NCBI GenBank assembly: GCA_964473255.1 | Contig: CAYYOT010000003.1 | Span: 92,036 to 156,035 of the forward strand | Origin: Kuafuiihalomonas sp964473255 | GTDB lineage: Bacteria; Myxococcota; Kuafuiibacteriia; Kuafuiibacteriales; Kuafuiibacteriaceae | Length of the DNA stretch: 64,000 bases | Direction: 5' to 3' | Part shown: positions 7,370-16,239 of the stretch, piece by piece | Numbering within the stretch: the first letter of the stretch is position 1 | Layout: the number at the start of each line of letters is the position of its first letter | Made by a program: the position numbers and the translations under genes | The notes under the pieces: generated by a model | Database searches by the model: none | Told to the model about the DNA's origin: nothing | What the model saw: the letters and a program-made list of their open reading frames with translations, nothing else

Positions 7370-10023
7370 CAGAAGTCGATCCTCACGCCGAGGTTGGGAA
7401 ACACGGGCAAGCCGGACACCTGCCCCTGCTCCGAAAAGTCGAAGTTGTAGGTCACGCCCTCGGCGTTCTGGCGGTTGTAGGCGTTCAGGACCTCGAGGAA
7501 CGCCGCGACCGTCAGAGCCTTGAAGACCCAGCGCTTGTCGAGCCGGATGTCCAAGGAGTGAAACACCGGCAGGCGGTCCGAGTTTCGGTCGCCGTTGATC
7601 GCCGCGTACGCATCTTGATCGTCGAGGTACACGGAGCCCGTCACCGGCGTGAAGGGATTACCGGACGTCAGACGAAAGCGAGCGCTGAGCTCCCAGTTCT
7701 CCGGAAACAGATAGCTCGCGACCAGGGCGAGGATGTGCGTCTGGTCGAAATCGAAGAGCCGGGTCTCGGTTTCACCGGAGTCGATACGGGTCGAGCGACT
7801 GAGCGTGTACGCCAGCCAGCCTCGGAAGTTCTTGTTGAAGTCGTGCTTCAGATAGACTTCCAGGCCAACGACGTTTCCGGTCGTTTCGTTGTCGAAGATG
7901 GCGGGGACCTCGTTGCCGTCTTCGTCGGTACGGAAGGCGTTCGACGTGCCGGCGAGGTCGTACAGATACTTGTAGAAGAGGGTGATGTCGGCCTTGAAAT
8001 AGTCGACGGGGTTCCACTCGAAGCCTGCCGACACCTGGACCGACTTTTCGATGGCCAAGTCGGGGTTGCCGAACTCCTCGGAAAGCTCGGGCGGCGTCGG
8101 CGACTGGCTGAAGAGTCCAACGCCCCCCTTCACCGTCCAGCCTTCGGCGACGATGTAGCGTGCGTTGATCCGCGGGTCGACGGTGACGTCTTCTGCCTGG
8201 CCCCAAGTATCGACGCGAACTCCGGGAATGAGGGTCAGTCGATCGGTCACGTCCCAGTTGGCCTCGACGTAGGGTGCGATCTGCGGATCGAAGAACCCGC
8301 GGATCGAGGTCGCGAGGAGGTCACTCGCGTCCGGATTGGCCGGATCCTGATTCGGATTCGGCGCCACCACGTCGACGTCGGAAAGCCGGAACAGGCCGTC
8401 GACCCCGAAGTCGACCAGCAGGTTCTCCGAAAAGCGTACCCGCAGACGGTCGCGGACTTGCCACTGGTAGTTCAGGAAGTCGAACTCGAAGACGTCGAAG
8501 AACTGGGTCGAGACGTCGTCGACGCCAAATGCGATCTGCAGCTCGTTCGAGATCTTCTGGTTCGGCCGGTAGTCGTACTGTGCGATCACGCGGTTGAACG
8601 TATTCCGGCTTTGGACGGCACCCGAGGTTAGCTGGAGAGAGAGCTGCTGCGCATCTTGAAACAACAGGCGTAGTTCGTCGCGCGACCCGAAGAAGAAAAG
8701 CCGAACTTCGTGTCCGGCTTTGGGTCGCCATCGCGCCAAGGTCTGGTAGTCGATGTACGCCGGCGCCGAGATCACGTCCACCGAGTTGACGTTGTCGCCG
8801 ACGACGCCTTCGATGATGGCGTCCACGTAGCTTCCACGGAATCCACCGGCGACGCTGAACGTATCCCCCAGGGGAGCCTCCAGGTAGCCGTTGGCGTCGA
8901 GCAACGTCAGCTGCGCGCTTCCGTGAACTTGATCGGGGTCGATGCGCTTCAGCTTGACGTCGAGGATGCCGCCGGTCCGTCGCCCATAGAACACGGAGAA
9001 GTTCCCGGGAATGAAGGCCACGCTGTCGATCAGTTCGGCGGGAACGACGCTCTTGACTGACCCGAAGTGGAAGACGAACGGCGTCTCGATCCCTTCGAAC
9101 AGATAGCCGGTGTCGGCCGGGGCCGAACCACGGACCGGAAACTGACCGGCTCCGACCGCCGGCCGCGCCGCGCCCGGAAGGTTTTGGACGACGGAGACCG
9201 GGTCGCCGAACGCTCCAGGCACGCGGTACGCTTCCTGCGCGGTGATGACTCTGCGATTGACCTCTTTGACCACACGATCCGTCTCTACGAGAACGTCGTA
9301 CTCGCTGTAGGCCCCTTTCTCCGCGAAGTAGGTGACCTCGGTGATCTGTCCGGCCACGACTCGCTCCGATGTCCGAACCGGAAAGTAACCGTCGGCCTCC
9401 ACCAGGACCTTCCAGGTGCCGGGAGCGAGGTCGAAGAATGTGAAGCGTCCGTCGTCCCCGGTGATGGACTCGAAGCCCTGGTCGCCTTCCTCGGCGTCGA
9501 GACGGAAGACCGTGACCACCGCTCCCTTCAAGAGCCGTCGGGTCCCCCGTTCTCGCACCCGACCCACCAGATTGGCGATGCCCGGACTCGCCGCCGTCTC
9601 CGCGGTGGGTTGGGGCGGCGGGGGCAGGACGAATCGATAGCGGTAGCCGATGGTGACCTCTACCGGTTCTCCCCCGGCCTCTGCGGGCTCGAACCGAAAC
9701 ATCTTCACCGCGGCCATCGCCGCTTCGTCGAAGCCGTAGTTGGCGACCGTGCCATCGGCGAGGATGGCCCCGTCGGGCTGAACCTCGGCTCGGGTCGAGG
9801 TCCGGACCACGACGGCCCGGGCAACGGCGCCGGTCGCGGTGATGGTGATCTCGAGTTCGACCTCCGCTTCGACCCGGTCCCGGAGTGCCGCCTCGGGATA
9901 CACGGCGCCTTCCTCGATGATCAGCTTCGGAAGTTTGGTGATCGGAGGAGGCTCTTGGGCCGCGGCGACGAATCCCACGAAGCCAGGGACGAGCGCCGCG
10001 GCGAGGACGATGACCGGTCTCAA
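7369..10023 (-). CDS. TonB-dependent receptor with N-terminal TonB_C-like domain
   Basis: 884 residues. After a signal peptide (to about A-A-A-Q, residue 22) comes a segment of about 100 residues resembling the TonB C-terminal domain: Y-P-E-A-A-L-R-D-R, V-E-L-E-I-T-I-T-A-T-G, then F-D-E-A-A-M-A-A-V-K-M-F-R-F-E-P. A carboxypeptidase-regulatory-like beta-sandwich follows (G-R-V-R-E-R-G-T-R-R, then D-G-R-F-T-F-F-D-L-A-P-G-T), then the plug (V-Q-N-L-P-G-A-A-R-P) and a 22-strand-type barrel ending in V-R-I-D-F. The start is TTG overlapping the preceding lipoprotein stop (TTGA). The ligand is unknown. The same architecture is seen in other myxobacterial receptors by recollection. Confidence 0.9.
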   Translation of the reverse strand: MRPVIVLAAALVPGFVGFVAAAQEPPPITKLPKLIIEEGAVYPEAALRDRVEAEVELEITITATGAVARAVVVRTSTRAEVQPDGAILADGTVANYGFDEAAMAAVKMFRFEPAEAGGEPVEVTIGYRYRFVLPPPPQPTAETAASPGIANLVGRVRERGTRRLLKGAVVTVFRLDAEEGDQGFESITGDDGRFTFFDLAPGTWKVLVEADGYFPVRTSERVVAGQITEVTYFAEKGAYSEYDVLVETDRVVKEVNRRVITAQEAYRVPGAFGDPVSVVQNLPGAARPAVGAGQFPVRGSAPADTGYLFEGIETPFVFHFGSVKSVVPAELIDSVAFIPGNFSVFYGRRTGGILDVKLKRIDPDQVHGSAQLTLLDANGYLEAPLGDTFSVAGGFRGSYVDAIIEGVVGDNVNSVDVISAPAYIDYQTLARWRPKAGHEVRLFFFGSRDELRLLFQDAQQLSLQLTSGAVQSRNTFNRVIAQYDYRPNQKISNELQIAFGVDDVSTQFFDVFEFDFLNYQWQVRDRLRVRFSENLLVDFGVDGLFRLSDVDVVAPNPNQDPANPDASDLLATSIRGFFDPQIAPYVEANWDVTDRLTLIPGVRVDTWGQAEDVTVDPRINARYIVAEGWTVKGGVGLFSQSPTPPELSEEFGNPDLAIEKSVQVSAGFEWNPVDYFKADITLFYKYLYDLAGTSNAFRTDEDGNEVPAIFDNETTGNVVGLEVYLKHDFNKNFRGWLAYTLSRSTRIDSGETETRLFDFDQTHILALVASYLFPENWELSARFRLTSGNPFTPVTGSVYLDDQDAYAAINGDRNSDRLPVFHSLDIRLDKRWVFKALTVAAFLEVLNAYNRQNAEGVTYNFDFSEQGQVSGLPVFPNLGVRIDF

Positions 10024-11186
10024 TTCGTACCCGCCGAAGTGAAGATGACCCGTCGGGAGGTGAACGCCCTCCCTCCACGGTTGTCGCGCATGACGATGTG
10101 AAGCGTGCCGGGGACATCGTCACCCACGTCGATCAGCCGCGGCGTCGTCCACGCATTGGTGGCGGCACGCTCGGCCGTGCTGCTTTCGCTGCCTTGCTCG
10201 AAAGCCGTCCGATTACGATCGATCTCCCCGCTCTCCACGAACCAGCTGAGCGTCAAGCGCTCCTGTTCTTCGGGCCCGGGCAGCAGGTCATCGTCGAGCG
10301 GTCGAAAAAACTCGGCGTCGATGTCGAAGTTGCCGGGCAGGACGACGACATCGGTGGCCAGCCCGAGCGTCTGGTCGAGCGGGAGCGGGTTCGGGTCGCT
10401 CGGATCGAGGATGACCCACCCGAAGTCGGGATTCGCGATCTGACAGGGCTCACCAAAGAGCACCCCGGCGCCGGTCGACGTCGTGGAGCGGATGCAGACC
10501 TGATCGAGGCTGGGGTTGCGGTTCGGAACGACGACGTCCTGAGCGTAGATGATCTCGAGCGGTCGCTGCGCCCGAACGTCGGTCGGCGGGACGTCCCCGG
10601 GCCGGCTGTCCTCGAGCGCGACCAAGACTTCCAGCCGCGCCTCGAACGTGCCGTTGCAGGTGGGACGCTGCACGAAATCCGTGAACTCGACCGTCTGGAG
10701 AAACTCACACGCTGCGGCGAGAAGGGCCTCGAGCCCTTCATCGGTCACCGGTGCGTTCGGCTCGAGCAGGACGTCGCGAAAGTTGAACGTGGCCTCGGGG
10801 TTCGTGCCGAGGTCGAAATCGACGTCGAGGACCTCGTCGGTGGGCGTACCATCGGGCAGCTCGGGGAAGACTTCGATGATCAGCGCCTGGAACTGCTCCG
10901 CGGTGACGATGCACCCGAAGTCGGCATCCGAGCCGAAAGCGACGGGGCAGAAGGTCCATCGATAATCCGCGGCGCGGGGATCGAATGGCGTCACGTCGGT
11001 TACGAGAGCCGTCAGCGTCGCGGTCTCGCTCACCCGCGGCCAGGCCGAGTCTTGCTCGCCGACGCTCACTTTGACGGTGAGGACCCGAAGGCGGTCGACC
11101 TCGCTCTGGGGGGTGAAGTCGGTTCCACAGGCCCCTTGCAGCGCGGCGCCGAAGGTCAGGAGTATCGCGGGTGCGCTGCGGGTCAT
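10020..11186 (-). CDS. Putative lipoprotein between tonB and the receptor
   Basis: 388 residues, family not recognised. The ATG overlaps the tonB stop (ATGA) and its own stop overlaps the receptor's TTG, so it is translated as part of the TonB operon. The leader runs M-T-R-S-A-P-A-I-L-L-T-F-G-A-A-L-Q-G-A-C, with a Cys that could be lipidated although the position -3 residue is not canonical. The mature part is acidic, Pro-rich and beta-predicted, with few lysines and several cysteines. It may be the outer-membrane surface or periplasmic partner of the receptor. A longer frame from 11252 is out of context. Confidence 0.75.
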   Translation of the reverse strand: MTRSAPAILLTFGAALQGACGTDFTPQSEVDRLRVLTVKVSVGEQDSAWPRVSETATLTALVTDVTPFDPRAADYRWTFCPVAFGSDADFGCIVTAEQFQALIIEVFPELPDGTPTDEVLDVDFDLGTNPEATFNFRDVLLEPNAPVTDEGLEALLAAACEFLQTVEFTDFVQRPTCNGTFEARLEVLVALEDSRPGDVPPTDVRAQRPLEIIYAQDVVVPNRNPSLDQVCIRSTTSTGAGVLFGEPCQIANPDFGWVILDPSDPNPLPLDQTLGLATDVVVLPGNFDIDAEFFRPLDDDLLPGPEEQERLTLSWFVESGEIDRNRTAFEQGSESSTAERAATNAWTTPRLIDVGDDVPGTLHIVMRDNRGGRAFTSRRVIFTSAGTN

Positions 11187-12136
11187 TCTCGAATCCGGTA
11201 ACGAACGGTGTAGGTGACGGTCCATGGGATCGGCTGCCCGTCCTTCAGGCAAGGGCTGAAGCGCGTCTTTTTTGCCGCGGCGAGGGCCGGGGCATTGAAT
11301 GCTTCGTACTTCGAAGGCACGACGAGTCGAGCTTCGATGACTTCACCGGTCTCGTCGATCCGGACCTTGACCACCACGTCGGCCTCCAGGTTCTGGGCCC
11401 GGTACAGCTGCGGATACTCGGGCTCGACCCGGTCCAAAACCTTGGGCCGCACCAGGCCCTTGCCGCCGGCCGCCGCGGCTGGAATGCGCGTTGCCGCCTG
11501 ATTCTGCCCTCGCTGCGGGGACTCGTCATTGGAGAGTGATCCGGGTGTCGGATCCTCGGCGATGCGGTCCGTGGTGCCCATCCGCGTGTTGCCGATGGCG
11601 AAGGCGGGACCTTGGCTGCCTTCGACCGTTGATTCCATGCTCAGGCCCACGATGCGTCTCGGCGGGGGCTTGGTCGGCTCCGGCTCGTCATTGGGCGTGT
11701 CGATGGGGTCGGCGGAGGGCGTCGGCTCTCTGCGCTCGGGTTTCGGCCGGGGCTTGGGCTGCGGTGCGACCGGCTGCTCGACGGCCGGCGCGGGAGGTTC
11801 GGGTTCCGGCGGGAGCTCCGGCGCCGGCTCGGGTTGGGGCTCGGGGGGAGGCCGTCGGATCTCCAGCTCGACCCGCCCATCGTTGTGCGACGGAGGGGGT
11901 GGCCGAAACATCGCGGCGTTGGCGGCCGCGAACACGCCGGCCGTCGCGACGTGAAGGCCGACCGCAGCCAGCACCCACGCGGCCCACCTCCAGACGGGTG
12001 TCTCGGGGCGCCGCAGCGGGTCCGGCCAGCGATCGGCGTCGACGCTGCGGGCGACGCGCGTCCGCGCCGCGGCCGCCCGCGCGGCCCGCGCCGCCTGCCG
12101 CTGGGCGGCATAGGATTGTGAGTCGTGATCGGTCAT
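11183..12136 (-). CDS. tonB: TonB family energy transducer
   Basis: 317 residues. A basic cytoplasmic head of about 50 residues is longer than in classical TonB, followed by one transmembrane helix (about residues 51-75), a Pro/Glu/Lys-rich periplasm-spanning rod (about 80-155) and a C-terminal TonB_C domain with V-E-P-E-Y-P-Q-L-Y-R-A and V-V-V-K-V-R-I-D-E-T-G-E-V. It should carry proton-motive energy from the ExbB-ExbD complex to the receptor encoded downstream. ATGA overlaps join it to exbD upstream and the lipoprotein downstream. Confidence 0.93.
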   Translation of the reverse strand: MTDHDSQSYAAQRQAARAARAAAARTRVARSVDADRWPDPLRRPETPVWRWAAWVLAAVGLHVATAGVFAAANAAMFRPPPPSHNDGRVELEIRRPPPEPQPEPAPELPPEPEPPAPAVEQPVAPQPKPRPKPERREPTPSADPIDTPNDEPEPTKPPPRRIVGLSMESTVEGSQGPAFAIGNTRMGTTDRIAEDPTPGSLSNDESPQRGQNQAATRIPAAAAGGKGLVRPKVLDRVEPEYPQLYRAQNLEADVVVKVRIDETGEVIEARLVVPSKYEAFNAPALAAAKKTRFSPCLKDGQPIPWTVTYTVRYRIRE

Positions 12137-12561
12137 GGACCCAGATCGACCGGTGCCTCGACCTTCTCGATGTTCAACGCGAAGCTGGAGATCCCGTTGG
12201 TCTTCACGGCATCGATGACGGCCACGACGCGCCCGTAGGCAACGCCCTGGTCGGCAGCGATGACCGCTTGAGCTTTGGGGTCGGTCCGTCGGAGACGCTC
12301 GACGGTCTCGATCAGGTCCTCGCCGGTGGCGGGGGAGCCGTCGAGTAGCAGGCTTCCGTCCTTCAGCAAGGTGATGTTCAGCGTCGACGGTACCGTCACG
12401 CCCCCGCTCGCCGCCTGCGGAAGGTCGACCATCAGCTGGGCGCGAACGATCTGGGTGGACGTAACCATGAGCATCACGAGGAGCACGAGCACGACGTCCA
12501 CGAAGGGCGTCACGTTGATCGACGCGATCGCGTCGTCGTCGTCGTCGATGTTTGCCGCCAT
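12133..12561 (-). CDS. exbD: ExbD/TolR family biopolymer transporter
   Basis: 142 residues. Short acidic N-terminus, then I-N-V-T-P-F-V-D-V-V-L-V-L-L-V-M-L-M, the single transmembrane helix with the proton-carrying Asp of ExbD/TolR, and a periplasmic domain of ordinary length. It works with ExbB in the inner membrane to power TonB. It begins two bases after exbB's stop and its own stop overlaps tonB's start. Its position with tonB rather than tolA/tolB/pal favours ExbD over TolR. Confidence 0.94.
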   Translation of the reverse strand: MAANIDDDDDAIASINVTPFVDVVLVLLVMLMVTSTQIVRAQLMVDLPQAASGGVTVPSTLNITLLKDGSLLLDGSPATGEDLIETVERLRRTDPKAQAVIAADQGVAYGRVVAVIDAVKTNGISSFALNIEKVEAPVDLGP

Positions 12562-12563
12562 GG

Positions 12564-13217
12564 TCAGGATTCCGGCGCCGAGGGCAAGGCGGACTTGAGC
12601 TGGCTGAGCAGCGTCTTGCTGAGCAGGGTGCTTCGGCCCAACACGCGCTTCACCGTCCCGTTGAAGGCGTTGTAGGCCACCACGGCAGGGATGGCCACGA
12701 GGAGGCCCACCGCCGTGGCGACCAAGGCTTCCGAGATACCGACCATGACGCTACCACCGGCGTTGGCCAGGTCCGCCGACAGGTCTTTGAAAGCCTTGAT
12801 GATTCCCAGGACCGTACCGAACAGCCCGATGAAGGGTGCGTTGCTGCCGACGGTCGCGAGGAAACTGAGCCGCTGCGTGTACCGAAGCTTCTCCTGGCTC
12901 TCTGCCCCCTCCATCAAGTCCTGCACCGCCTCCGGGCCTCGTTCGTGCTCCCGCAGACCGAACAGCACGACGTTGGTCTCGAGGCTGTCGAACTGAGCCA
13001 GATACTCCGCGGCCCCGTCGTAGTCGCCCTGCTCGAGCAGGGCGTCGAGCCGACGGCGGACCTCATTCGTGTCGACACGATGGCGCCGATAGAACCCCCC
13101 GCGCTCGACCATCACCGCCACCGAGAGGAGCGCCAAGAGGAACAATAAATACAGCACCCACTCGGCTTGAAATACGGGCAAGCCGATGATCGTCCGGATC
13201 AAACCGTCGGACTGCAT
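12564..13217 (-). CDS. exbB: ExbB/TolQ family proton channel
   Basis: 217 residues with three transmembrane segments: one near residues 16-35 and two in the C-terminal half (F-L-A-T-V-G-S-N-A-P-F-I-G-L-F-G-T-V-L-G-I and E-A-L-V-A-T-A-V-G-L-L-V-A-I-P), the MotA/TolQ/ExbB signature. First gene of the six-gene TonB operon. The ATG at 13217 is preferred over an upstream TTG at 13256, which would add 13 residues of uncharacteristic sequence. Together with ExbD it forms the proton-conducting stator. Confidence 0.93.
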   Translation of the reverse strand: MQSDGLIRTIIGLPVFQAEWVLYLLFLLALLSVAVMVERGGFYRRHRVDTNEVRRRLDALLEQGDYDGAAEYLAQFDSLETNVVLFGLREHERGPEAVQDLMEGAESQEKLRYTQRLSFLATVGSNAPFIGLFGTVLGIIKAFKDLSADLANAGGSVMVGISEALVATAVGLLVAIPAVVAYNAFNGTVKRVLGRSTLLSKTLLSQLKSALPSAPES

Positions 13218-13304
13218 GAATGCCGGACACCTAGCGACAGGAACGGTCAGGGCCAAGTCGAACCGCGGGTCTGGGTAGGTTTCGCACGCGAAGCGCTCCC
13301 GTTT

Positions 13305-14360
13305 TCAGCGCTCCGCTCTCGGAGCGTCGCCGCCAAAAGCGCGGGCGATCACATCTTCGGCCGGCTTGTTGAGGGGATTGAAACCGTGCGGGGGTTCCGA
13401 CGCCGGGTCGTCGGGGTCCGTCGGAACGACCCAGATCATCACGCCGCGGACCCCGGGGGTCCCCAGCCACTGAGCGAGCACCGCGGCCCAGGATCGGGCC
13501 TGGCTGTCCAGGTCGACCAGCGGCTGGAGGTCTTCGGGCCACTCCCATGGCCGAACGTGCGACAGGGGCCCGCTCCGATAGCCGGCCTCGAGAACCAGGA
13601 CGGGGCGGTCGGTCCGGAGCGACAGCGCCTGAAGTCTTCGGGCGACGGCTTCGGCTCCGCGGACTGGCTCCGGCTGCAGCGGGTAGTATCCGTTCACGCC
13701 GACGATGTCGACGAGGTCCCAAAACGGGACCGACTCGGCTTCGTCCCAGTTTGCGCTGTAGGTCAAGAGCCCGTCGTATTCGGCACGCACCCGTTCGACG
13801 AGACGCGCGAACCGGACCCGGGTCTCCGGGCGCGAGGAGAGTGCCTTCAGCTCGACGCCCACGGACAGGGCCGTCGCGCCGCTGGCGGTGGCGATGTCGG
13901 CCGCCGTCAGCATGAAGGTCTCGTACGAGGTCCACCATTCGTCGGCGGCATCGTCGAGGGCGAGGTCTCCGCGCCAGGACCCGTCGTCGAAATAGATGTG
14001 GGGGACGACCACGGTGGCGATGCCCAGTTCGTTGGCGTCGAGGAGCTTTCGCCGGATCGGGTCGAGCTCGCCACGGGACGCGACGTCGACCGTTCGGTCC
14101 GACAGGTCGGCCATCCGTCCTTCCATCAAGACCGCAATCGTATTCACGCCCAATCGCGATAGACGCTCGAGCGTGCGTCGAGCCGTCGCGGTTCCGTATC
14201 CCCGACGCTCGTCACCGACGGGGCGGAGATTCGCTCCCTTGACGATTTCGGGGAGCGGAACCGGTTTCGGGGGCGGGGGTGAGCGGGTCGAGAACGGAGA
14301 GCAGGCCGCGGAGGCGAGCACCAGGGACAGGGATCGCCGTGTCCTCCATCCCTTCGTCAC
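13305..14360 (-). CDS. GH113-like glycoside hydrolase lipoprotein
   Basis: 351 residues from a GTG that gives a basic start and a leader ending L-A-S-A-A-C, a fair lipobox. The rest resembles the TIM-barrel GH113 family (beta-mannanase-like): G-A-N-L-R-P-V at strand 1, R-L-G-V-N-T-I-A-V-L-M-E-G at strand 2, S-V-G-V-E-L-K holding the presumed acid/base Glu, Y-S-A-N-W-D and V-L-V-L-E-A-G-Y-R-S holding the presumed nucleophile. It would act outside the cytoplasm on polysaccharide. It is separate from the exbB operon by about 90 bases, same strand. Substrate unknown. Confidence 0.78.
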   Translation of the reverse strand: MTKGWRTRRSLSLVLASAACSPFSTRSPPPPKPVPLPEIVKGANLRPVGDERRGYGTATARRTLERLSRLGVNTIAVLMEGRMADLSDRTVDVASRGELDPIRRKLLDANELGIATVVVPHIYFDDGSWRGDLALDDAADEWWTSYETFMLTAADIATASGATALSVGVELKALSSRPETRVRFARLVERVRAEYDGLLTYSANWDEAESVPFWDLVDIVGVNGYYPLQPEPVRGAEAVARRLQALSLRTDRPVLVLEAGYRSGPLSHVRPWEWPEDLQPLVDLDSQARSWAAVLAQWLGTPGVRGVMIWVVPTDPDDPASEPPHGFNPLNKPAEDVIARAFGGDAPRAER

Positions 14361-14406
14361 GACGCGGTACCCTAGCCAGCTCCGTGCGTGGCGCCAAGCC
14401 GAGCGG

Positions 14407-14847
14407 TCAGTTTCCGAGCACGACCTGCTTGGCACCCAGTTGCGTCAAGATGTCCTGCAGTCGGTGCAGCGGTGCGCCCTGAACGAGCAGGTCGGTGCCG
14501 TCGGTCCGAGCTCCGAGACCCAGACGCTCCTTGAGGTGGGTCGTGACCGCCGACTGCACTTCCATGCCGAGGTCGAGGCCCCGGACGCGGGTCACGGTCT
14601 TTCCGCCGTGCCCCTTCCGCTCGCGCTGGAGCACCAGCTTCGAGCTTCGAGAGAGGTCGAGCATGTCGACCTCGGGTTTGTCATAGATCGTGGTCGCGGC
14701 CGACTCGGAAGCCTCAGCCGGCTCGGCAGCGGCGGTTTCGGGACCCGCCATCTGGTCGCGGAGCGTCTTGAGGCCCGCGAAGGCCGGGTTGAAGGGAACG
14801 TTGCGCGGATGAGACGTCGTAGGTCGATTCCGGGGCTTCTTTGCCAC
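14407..14847 (-). CDS. SUI1/YciH-type translation initiation factor homologue
   Basis: 146 residues. The C-terminal 80 residues match the eIF1/SUI1 fold: G-K-T-V-T-R-V-R-G-L-D, then a helix, L-K-E-R-L-G-L-G-A, G-T-D-L-L-V-Q-G and a terminal Q-L-G-A-K-Q-V-V. YciH in E. coli is proposed to influence start-codon selection; this protein is presumably similar. The N-terminal 60 residues are low-complexity and unlike E. coli YciH. It lies between the GH113-like gene and the DUF2330 gene, same strand, with short gaps on each side. Confidence 0.85.
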   Translation of the reverse strand: MAKKPRNRPTTSHPRNVPFNPAFAGLKTLRDQMAGPETAAAEPAEASESAATTIYDKPEVDMLDLSRSSKLVLQRERKGHGGKTVTRVRGLDLGMEVQSAVTTHLKERLGLGARTDGTDLLVQGAPLHRLQDILTQLGAKQVVLGN

Positions 14848-14895
14848 GGCGCGTCAGCTACCATAGGGTTCCCTCATCGAAAAGGCGTTAATGCC

Positions 14896-16239
14896 TTACT
14901 GCGCGAACCACTCGCGAACCCGGTCGATATAGCTTCTCGCTCCGTCCGGCTCCGTTTGAAAATGGGGCGGAAGCGGGACCAATCGAGCGCGGATCGAAGC
15001 GCGGTCCCACCCCGTCAGGGACGCGAGAGCGTCGACTTCCTTCTCCCGTCGAGTCTTGACCCCCGAGAAGTACTCGGCGGCGGCCGGGCACTCGGTCGGA
15101 CGCTCGAACGGATTACGGAGTACGAACCGCACTTGGTAGTTTTTGGCATCGCGCGTCGCTTTGAGCACCAGGTCTTCCGGAAAACTCTGCTGGTCATACC
15201 GTGCGTGCAGACGCGTGACGTAGGCGTTGGTCCCACGGGACGGCCCCCCGGGTTCCGGGGGATTCCACCAGACGCCGAGGGTTTCGAGTTCCTCCGTCGA
15301 TAAGGGATCCGCGGCACACGGATCGCACCAGGACATGTTCCATCCATACTCGGTGAAAACGGCGCGACCACCCGCTCGCTCGACCTGCTGGTCGAAAACG
15401 GCCCGGTAGACGTCCGCGAACTCGCTCTTCACGAAGGTGGGGATCTCGGCGTTCGTCGGCATCTTGATGTTGCGGTAGTTTGCCGTCTCGACGCGGAAGT
15501 CTTGGGTGATCACGTAGGCGATCAGGTCCTGCGGACCGTCCGCGTTCAGCATCCCCAGCCGCACGGGAAGCATGAATCGTCGGTCGGGAAAGGCGAACTG
15601 AAGCGGACGGAGTTTGCTTTGTCTTCCTCTCAGGGACTCGAGGTTCACCTTGGCCACGAAGAACTTCATGCCGGAGCGCACGTACGGCCGCAGCGCCGAT
15701 GATGTTCCGGTCGGAATTCGGTAATCGTTTTTCCGAAGCCATGACTCCAAGCTGTCCGATTGGCTCGCTGATAGTATGACGATGTCGTACTCCCCAACCG
15801 TGTAGCTTGCTTCGACCAATACCTTGCCGTCGTCGGTGTCGGCCGCGGCCTCCGCCGGAGGCGCGGCCGACATCATCAGCATTCGGTCGAATCGGCGCGG
15901 CGGCGGCGCGTGGCACGGATCGGGGTCGTGGTACTCGGCCAGCCGCGGTGCCGTGTACGCATCGAGGTGGTCGCTCGCCGCCATGTCGACCACGCGCACC
16001 ACGTCCTCGCGAAGGACGACGGGGACGGGCACGACGAGGGCGAAGTTCTCCGGCGGCCCGCGATAGTCGTTGACCATCGTGAGCACGGTCTTGCCGTCAT
16101 CGTGCACGATCACGACCTGAGAAGCGGAGTTGAAGAGCTGGGCATCGGCTCGTCCCACGAAGAATCCGCAGAAGGCCTCCGCCGCAATCGGGTTGGCCGT
16201 GACGAGGACGGCGCTGACCAGAAAAGATTGAGTATTCAT
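14896..16239 (-). CDS. DUF2330 domain protein
   Basis: 447 residues. A signal peptide precedes A-F-C-G-F-F-V-G-R-A-D-A-Q-L-F-N-S-A-S-Q, the DUF2330 opening, then H-D-D-G-K-T-V-L-T-M-V-N-D-Y-R-G and V-V-P-V-P. DUF2330 has no established function; proteins of this kind are exported. A cysteine cluster (C-D-P-C) lies about two-thirds along. The ATG overlaps the stop of the upstream RnfD-like gene (ATGA). The open frame runs on to 17169, but only from 16239 does it look like this family. The pairing with a redox-type membrane protein suggests a joint role; function is inferred only from that. Confidence 0.88.
   Translation of the reverse strand: MNTQSFLVSAVLVTANPIAAEAFCGFFVGRADAQLFNSASQVVIVHDDGKTVLTMVNDYRGPPENFALVVPVPVVLREDVVRVVDMAASDHLDAYTAPRLAEYHDPDPCHAPPPRRFDRMLMMSAAPPAEAAADTDDGKVLVEASYTVGEYDIVILSASQSDSLESWLRKNDYRIPTGTSSALRPYVRSGMKFFVAKVNLESLRGRQSKLRPLQFAFPDRRFMLPVRLGMLNADGPQDLIAYVITQDFRVETANYRNIKMPTNAEIPTFVKSEFADVYRAVFDQQVERAGGRAVFTEYGWNMSWCDPCAADPLSTEELETLGVWWNPPEPGGPSRGTNAYVTRLHARYDQQSFPEDLVLKATRDAKNYQVRFVLRNPFERPTECPAAAEYFSGVKTRREKEVDALASLTGWDRASIRARLVPLPPHFQTEPDGARSYIDRVREWFAQ

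Noticed and set aside
7192..8631. Long plus-strand open frame opposite the TonB receptor
   Set aside because: Arg/Glu/Val-rich composition with no domain, fully antisense to a well-supported gene; a high-GC shadow.
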